Shown here: one piece after another, positions 5,662 through 9,552 of the stretch
Layout: each line of letters begins with the position of its first letter
Numbering within the stretch: position 1 is the first letter of the stretch
Assembly: GCA_021161135.1 (NCBI GenBank)
Contig: JAGHBD010000079.1
Coordinates: 1-9,552 of the forward strand
DNA: 9,552 nucleotides
Origin: Thermoplasmata archaeon
Lineage (GTDB): Archaea > Thermoplasmatota > E2 > UBA202 > JdFR-43
Reading direction: 5' to 3'
The notes under the pieces: model-generated
Database searches by the model: none
The model's input: the letters and a program-made list of their open reading frames with translations, nothing else
Told to the model about the DNA's origin: nothing
Position numbers and translations under genes: made by a program

Positions 5662-6420
5662 ATGGGAGAAATTGAAATATATGAATATGAGAAGATGGAT
5701 TCGGAAAATGCATTTGTTGTTACTGGCTTTCCCACAATTGGCTTGGTTGGTACAATAGCGAGTAGATTCGTAATCAATAGCCTTAAACTTCGCCTTCTGG
5801 CAGCATTTCTTTCAGATTACTTTCCTCCTGTGAGTGTTATATCAAATGCTGAGCCACTGCCACCTGTAAGAGTTTATGCTGGCGACAAAAAATGCGGACC
5901 AGATGGAAAATGTAACCAGCTCCTCGTTATTCTATCTGAATTTGTGCCTCATTTCGCCACCCTCCGACCTCTCGCCAATAAAATTATAGAATGGTGTAAG
6001 GAGAATAATTGCGAAACTATTGTTTGCATCGAAGGCTTTAATGTTGGAGAGAAGGTTGAAGATGTGCCACTTGCTGGCATAGGAAGCACTGAAGAGGCGA
6101 GGGAAATGCTCAAAAATTATGGTGTTGAGCTCATGCAGGAGGGGATGGTGAGTGGCTTATCTGGCATCCTCCTTTATGAAGGAAGGCGCAGGAATTTTGA
6201 TGTTGCCTGTATCCTCGCCGGCACCCACGCCGATTATCCTGATGCAAAGGCAGCGGCGAAGGTGCTTGAGGTAGTAAATAAAATGCTTCCAGAAATTGAG
6301 ATTGACCCAGAGCCTCTTTACAAACAGGCGGAGGAGATAGAAAAGCAGCTCCGCGCCCACATGGAGAAAGCAAAGCCAACAAAGCCAGTATATGCCGAGC
6401 AGCCAATGATGTATGGATAG
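5662..6420 (+). CDS. PAC2-family protein (archaeal proteasome assembly chaperone/activator homologue)
   Basis: This 252-residue protein belongs to the PAC2 family, whose archaeal members (PbaA/PbaB type) are homologues of eukaryotic proteasome assembly chaperones. Family marks are FVVTGFPTIGLVGTIAS (18-34) near the N-terminus, SEFVPHFATLRPLANKI in the middle, and GMVSGLSGILLYEG with CILAGTHADYPDAKAAAKVLEVVNKML in the second half. A helical, charged region (about 210-238, LYKQAEEIEKQLRAHMEKAK) leads to a flexible tail ending PMMYG. The last three residues, Met-Tyr-Gly, fit the hydrophobic-Tyr-any (HbYX) motif by which proteasome activators dock on the 20S alpha ring. It could therefore be an ATP-independent activator rather than only a chaperone. 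It appears to have its own leaderless promoter and ends 60 nt before nreA. Confidence 0.9.
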   Translation: MGEIEIYEYEKMDSENAFVVTGFPTIGLVGTIASRFVINSLKLRLLAAFLSDYFPPVSVISNAEPLPPVRVYAGDKKCGPDGKCNQLLVILSEFVPHFATLRPLANKIIEWCKENNCETIVCIEGFNVGEKVEDVPLAGIGSTEEAREMLKNYGVELMQEGMVSGLSGILLYEGRRRNFDVACILAGTHADYPDAKAAAKVLEVVNKMLPEIEIDPEPLYKQAEEIEKQLRAHMEKAKPTKPVYAEQPMMYG

Positions 6421-6426
6421 AAAAGC

Positions 6427-6460
6427 ATTTATTTATCCTTCCACCCCAAAATTCTTATTA
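6427..6460 (+). promoter_or_regulatory. Possible promoter region for nreA
   Basis: The 60-nt gap between the PAC2 gene and nreA holds two TATA-like stretches. One is ATTTATTTAT (6427-6436). The other is TTCTTATTA (6452-6460), which lies 25 nt before the GTG start and would give a leaderless message. No Shine-Dalgarno sequence precedes the start. nreA may alternatively be read from the PAC2 promoter. Confidence 0.3.
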
Positions 6461-6480
6461 CCCTGCAGTATTTTAATAAT

Positions 6481-7722
6481 GTGAAGACAAAGCCACGCAA
6501 ATTTATAAGCGTTGATGAGAGCATATGTATAAAATGCAGAGGAGCAAAACTTTTGTGTGGTAAGCCGCGATGCCCTGTGCTTGTCAGATATTATAAAAAT
6601 CTGGAGGTAAAGCCTCTTATTGAAAAGAAGGTGTTATTTGGGAGCTCACCTCCTTCTCTTTTCATAGGCAGGATGGGATATCCTAAGGTATATGCAGGCC
6701 CTATGCTTCCTCCTATCGAAGGAGACACATCTTATATGGATACTCCCGAACTATGGCACAATATAAGCATCGATGACTTGGTTGCTTTTAGAATGAAACT
6801 TGTTAGAGGAAAATATAGGGTTGATGTGAGCAATATGGAGGGAAAAATAGTCAGCTATCTTCAGGAAATCGCCATGGCAGCGAAACCAGTTGATATGGAG
6901 GTGGAGTTTGAAAAAAAGCCTAAGGGCATAATAACCTTATACGATGAAGTGCAGCCACATGGTCCATCTGCTCCAATAAAAAAAATATGGGTGGAAAATC
7001 CAAAGGTGGATGCAAGGATAGAAAAAGTTGCTTACGACGAAATGAAGGCAAGGGATGCAATCTTATGGCTTTATCAGCAGGGCGCTTTCATTTCGTCCAT
7101 TCAGAAAGCATTTTCTGCTGGATTGTTTGGCATCAAACCAAAAATGGTTCCAACGAGATGGAGTATAACCGCCGTGGATGATACCATAGGCAAAAAACTG
7201 GTAGAAGAAATAAAGGACAACCCATGGCTCAACGAATATCGTATATATTATACAAAAAGCATGGATAATTTATGGGTAATATTTATGTATCCGAGTAGCT
7301 GGCAATATGAGCTCATAGAAGCATGGTATCCAAACACCACTTGGAACCCGTTAGGCAAAAAAATCGTCATGTTTGGCGATCACGAATATTATAATGGACG
7401 GAATAGCTATGCAACAATAGGTGGATGCTACTATGCTGCCCGCCTCGCGGTGGCGGAAAAACTTAAGAAAGAGGGGCGGCAGGCGGGCGCGGTTGTTATG
7501 CGTGAAATACATCCTGGCTACATCATGCCAGTTGGAGTGTGGAATGTGAGGGAGAATGTCAGAAAGGCATTGAGGGGGGAGGCAAAGAAGTTTGATGATG
7601 TGAGGGAAGCGATGCTTTTTGTTTCCTCATTGCTTCACATACCCATTAAAAGATGGATTGAAACGAGCAGTTTGCTCAAAAATGTGTTATATCAGCGACG
7701 CCTGGAGGATTTTGTGAAATGA
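6481..7722 (+). CDS. nreA: Archaeal DNA repair factor of the Nre family (NreA-like)
   Basis: Nre proteins (COG1602) are archaeal repair factors. NreA of Haloferax volcanii is reported to act in mitomycin C damage repair with UvrABC and to need PCNA binding. This 413-residue protein has the N-terminal cysteine cluster Cys16, Cys19, Cys26, Cys31 (CIKCRGAKLLCGKPRC), a likely zinc site. Long conserved-looking segments follow, including FGSSPPSLFIGRMGYPKVYAGPM (from about 54) and VPTRWSITAVDDTIGK. It ends with QRRLEDFVK (405-413), in which Gln405, Leu408, Phe411 and Val412 fit a PCNA-interacting (PIP) motif. The start is GTG; the overlapping ATG at 6479 is followed at once by TGA, and a later ATG would remove the cysteine cluster. 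The stop overlaps the next gene's start by 4 nt (ATGA), so the two are probably translated together. Confidence 0.93.
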   Translation: MKTKPRKFISVDESICIKCRGAKLLCGKPRCPVLVRYYKNLEVKPLIEKKVLFGSSPPSLFIGRMGYPKVYAGPMLPPIEGDTSYMDTPELWHNISIDDLVAFRMKLVRGKYRVDVSNMEGKIVSYLQEIAMAAKPVDMEVEFEKKPKGIITLYDEVQPHGPSAPIKKIWVENPKVDARIEKVAYDEMKARDAILWLYQQGAFISSIQKAFSAGLFGIKPKMVPTRWSITAVDDTIGKKLVEEIKDNPWLNEYRIYYTKSMDNLWVIFMYPSSWQYELIEAWYPNTTWNPLGKKIVMFGDHEYYNGRNSYATIGGCYYAARLAVAEKLKKEGRQAGAVVMREIHPGYIMPVGVWNVRENVRKALRGEAKKFDDVREAMLFVSSLLHIPIKRWIETSSLLKNVLYQRRLEDFVK

Positions 7723-8498
7723 AGGAAGTATGGTGCCGTTCTGCTCTTACATCCTCGAAGCTGCCTGGCATAGATTATTCCTTAAACCCATATGTTGGCT
7801 GCAGTCATGGATGCGTGTATTGCTATGTTCCTTCCATGCTAAGGAAAAGTAGGGAGGAGTGGATGGGGAAGATGGCAGCAAAGAGAAATATTCCTGCAGT
7901 GCTAAGAAAAGAATTGAAGAGTAAAAGGAAGGGAGTTGTTGGTATTTCCGTTTCAACAGATGCTTATCAAGCAGCGGAGAAAAAATATGAGCTGACAAGA
8001 AAATGTCTTTTGCTTTTGCTTAAACACGATTGGCCCATCGATATTTTAACAAAATCTCCTCTTGTGTTGAGAGACATATCCATTATAAAAAAATTTAGTG
8101 AAGCTAAGGTTGGTTTCACAATAACCACACTCAATGAGGAATCTCGTTGCATTCTCGAGCCATATGCTCCATCAATTGAAGAAAGAATAAATGCAATGAA
8201 AAGGATCTCATCTCATGGCATATTCACATATGCATTTCTTGGTCCTTTATTTCCAGAGGTGGAAGAAAAAGATGTGGGGCAATGGGTGGAAATTCTTGTC
8301 GATGCAGGAGTGAATGAAGTAATAATAGATAATTTTCATCTTCGAGGAAGTATATGGGAGGAAATGGCAAGGGTGCTGCCAGAGGAAAAAAAGAGGATAT
8401 ATATTGAAAGGATTAAGAGCAAATATTATGAAAAAATTTTTCTTCGTTTTCAGGAAGAGGCGAAAGGAAAATTCGCTGTTTTGAGGGCATTTATGTAG
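7719..8498 (+). CDS. SplB-like radical SAM protein (spore photoproduct lyase-related family)
   Basis: This 259-residue radical SAM protein belongs to the COG1533 (SplB-like) group. The [4Fe-4S] cluster motif is Cys28-x3-Cys32-x2-Cys35 (CSHGCVYC), preceded by DYSLNPYVGC. Downstream are family-like segments: VGISVSTDAYQAAEKKY, WPIDILTKSPLVLRD, VGFTITTLNEESRCILEPYAPSIEERI and GIFTYAFLGPLFPEV. Members are often annotated as DNA repair photolyases because Bacillus SplB cleaves the spore photoproduct, but the substrates of archaeal homologues are mostly unproven, and this protein is shorter than Bacillus SplB. The ATG overlaps the nreA stop (ATGA), which supports translational coupling and a shared role in DNA repair, though that is inference from position. 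No promoter of its own is apparent. Confidence 0.93.
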   Translation: MKEVWCRSALTSSKLPGIDYSLNPYVGCSHGCVYCYVPSMLRKSREEWMGKMAAKRNIPAVLRKELKSKRKGVVGISVSTDAYQAAEKKYELTRKCLLLLLKHDWPIDILTKSPLVLRDISIIKKFSEAKVGFTITTLNEESRCILEPYAPSIEERINAMKRISSHGIFTYAFLGPLFPEVEEKDVGQWVEILVDAGVNEVIIDNFHLRGSIWEEMARVLPEEKKRIYIERIKSKYYEKIFLRFQEEAKGKFAVLRAFM

Positions 8499-8612
8499 GT
8501 GTAGTGTAACATTAAAATATGCACTGATTATTTCTCATTCAATTGAGGAAACAGTGAAATGATGCCAAAAAACTATTTTCAATTTCAAAATTTCTATTGG
8601 ATTTCTCTCACA
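8499..8612. other. Convergent intergenic region with imperfect hairpin
   Basis: This 114-nt AT-rich stretch lies between two convergent genes. An interrupted inverted repeat spans 8522-8556: CACTG pairs with CAGTG, and TTTC-TCA pairs with TGA-G-GAAA around a 6-nt loop, with an unpaired ATTA on one side and a single extra G on the other. It could help terminate transcription from either side. I see no coding frame or RNA gene in it. Confidence 0.4.
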
Positions 8613-9552
8613 TTATGAAGGAATCTTGAATTTCCTCACCATTTTCATTACTCCAGAGCCAATTATTTCATTGCCAAAATATGCCTTAGCCCCTATGGTA
8701 TAATATTTCCAGAAGATATCGGAATCGCATGGTTTATCATTCCATGCCTTCCATGTCCATTCATACGGCATTTCTTGGTCAACATATCTTTCCTCACCAT
8801 TTATATAAAAAACAAATTTATCTGGCATTTCGTCAGCAAATATCTCTGCCACTACAGTCAATTTTCCAATAGCAATTGTGTATCCTACATCCATTATCTC
8901 TCTATCGAATATGTATAGATATTCATCTTTTGGTCTCGTTATTTCAAAGCTTTTATCGGTTGCTCCTATCGCATACAAATAGCCCCAGCTTCCTTTACTG
9001 CTACCGAACCACGTTCCAATGTATATTGTTCCATCCTTTCCTATTGCTATGGGAGATGGATAGCAATAGTCATATGGAATATCACTTTCCAGTTTTGTTC
9101 TCCATTTTATTGTTCCATCTGGATTGAGAGCATACAGATAGCCATGTTCCCATGGATCAAATTGTGCATCTCTTCTTGTAGCTGCTATGTATATTGTTCC
9201 ATCTTTTCCTATTACTGGAGGAGTTGGATACTGTCCAAGATACTTATGCCATTTCTTTGTCCCATTTTTATCAACAGCATATATTCTTCCTCCAGCAGTT
9301 CCAAAGTAAATTGTTCCGTCTTCAGCAATAGCAGGAGGGTATCTTGTTGCATCATATACAACGTTGTCTGGCTCAAATTCCCATTTCAGCGTCCCATTTG
9401 GATATAAAGCGTATAACCTATTATCTCCCCACCATTGGTCAGTTACAAAATATATTATTCCATTTTCTTCTATTGAGGGAGAACCAACTCTACTCTCTCT
9501 CGCCCTATACTTCCATTTGAGGCTGCCATTATTTGTATGAATTGCATAGAAA
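8613..9552 (-). CDS. PQQ-type beta-propeller protein with C-terminal Ig-like domain (start outside window)
   Basis: The frame is open from the right edge to a TAA at 8613-8615, giving 312 visible residues with no start. Four propeller repeats are visible, each with a G-[ST]-[LIK]-K-W strand (GSLKWKY, GTLKWEF, GTKKWHK, GTIKWRT) and an (D/N)G-x-IY-[FI] strand (NGIIYF, DGTIYF, DGTIYIA, DGTIYIG) followed by a YA[ILV] pattern. This is the layout of PQQ-like propellers. The last 107 or so residues (ITRPKDEYLYIFDRE to FKIPS) form an Ig-like domain with the VAEIFADEMPDKFVFYINGEE and PYEWTWKA pattern, often found at the end of archaeal surface proteins. It is probably exported, but the signal peptide would lie outside the window. 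PQQ binding should not be assumed; such archaeal propellers are mostly structural or of unknown role. A TTG at 8978 is internal and is not the start. Confidence 0.88.
   Translation of the reverse strand, partial: FYAIHTNNGSLKWKYRARESRVGSPSIEENGIIYFVTDQWWGDNRLYALYPNGTLKWEFEPDNVVYDATRYPPAIAEDGTIYFGTAGGRIYAVDKNGTKKWHKYLGQYPTPPVIGKDGTIYIAATRRDAQFDPWEHGYLYALNPDGTIKWRTKLESDIPYDYCYPSPIAIGKDGTIYIGTWFGSSKGSWGYLYAIGATDKSFEITRPKDEYLYIFDREIMDVGYTIAIGKLTVVAEIFADEMPDKFVFYINGEERYVDQEMPYEWTWKAWNDKPCDSDIFWKYYTIGAKAYFGNEIIGSGVMKMVRKFKIPS
9021..9212 (-). repeat. Near-identical internal repeats of the propeller gene
   Basis: The 24-nt stretches at 9021-9044 and 9189-9212 differ at one base and encode the same turn-plus-strand (IGKDGTIYI) of successive propeller blades. 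A more diverged copy lies near 9306-9320. Conservation at the DNA level suggests recent blade duplication or gene conversion. Confidence 0.7.

Noticed and set aside
6131..6406. Minus-strand open frames within the PAC2-family gene
   Set aside because: They lie antisense to a conserved coding region and have no recognisable features or ribosome binding sites.
8499..8612. A box C/D guide RNA suggested by ATGATG and CTGA strings
   Set aside because: The boxes are in the wrong order and spacing, and no second C'/D' pair is present.
8613..8978. A free-standing 121-residue gene starting with TTG at 8978
   Set aside because: The same frame continues without a stop to the window edge and encodes propeller repeats, so this is the C-terminal part of a longer protein.

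Overview
The window reads as archaeal chromosome, most likely from a euryarchaeal or Thermoplasmatota-type lineage. The support is a RadA recombinase with euryarchaeal character, an Nre repair factor, a UPF0147 protein, a PAC2-family proteasome-related protein, TATA-type promoters placed about 25 nt from start codons (leaderless messages), and AT-leaning coding sequence. The exact taxon cannot be fixed from this sequence alone. HypE implies a [NiFe] hydrogenase elsewhere in the genome, and PurN implies formyl-folate-dependent purine synthesis.

Layout. At 1-154 (minus strand, cut by the window edge) lies the start of a short basic ORF resembling a transposase N-terminus. Just ahead of it is a perfect 15-bp hairpin with a Shine-Dalgarno sequence in its loop and the start codon at its base. 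Next come radA and hypE on the minus strand with no base between them (1306-2244 and 274-1305), so readthrough from this operon runs into the transposase-like ORF. A signal-peptide protein with a C-terminal membrane anchor follows (2305-3213, minus). It is divergent from a UPF0147 gene (3385-3642, plus), which converges on a small basic protein gene (3669-3872, minus). Then purN (3963-4616, minus) sits downstream of an unrecognised secreted protein (4648-5553, minus).

A divergent promoter region holding a 17-nt palindrome separates that pair from a plus-strand run: a PAC2-family protein ending in a HbYX-like tail (5662-6420), an NreA-type DNA repair factor with a zinc cluster and a C-terminal PCNA-binding motif (6481-7722), and an SplB-like radical SAM protein overlapping nreA by ATGA (7719-8498). 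The window closes with the C-terminal part of a PQQ-type beta-propeller protein carrying an Ig-like domain (8613-9552, minus, start outside the window).

Functional themes are genome maintenance (RadA, NreA with its radical SAM partner), proteasome-linked quality control (PAC2), metabolism and cofactor maturation (PurN, HypE), and cell-surface proteins (the two secreted proteins and probably the propeller protein). No tRNA, rRNA, CRISPR array or complete insertion sequence was seen. The most unusual signal is the hairpin and promoter arrangement at 153-195. It looks designed so that readthrough RNA folds over the transposase start, while RNA from the element's own promoter would not.
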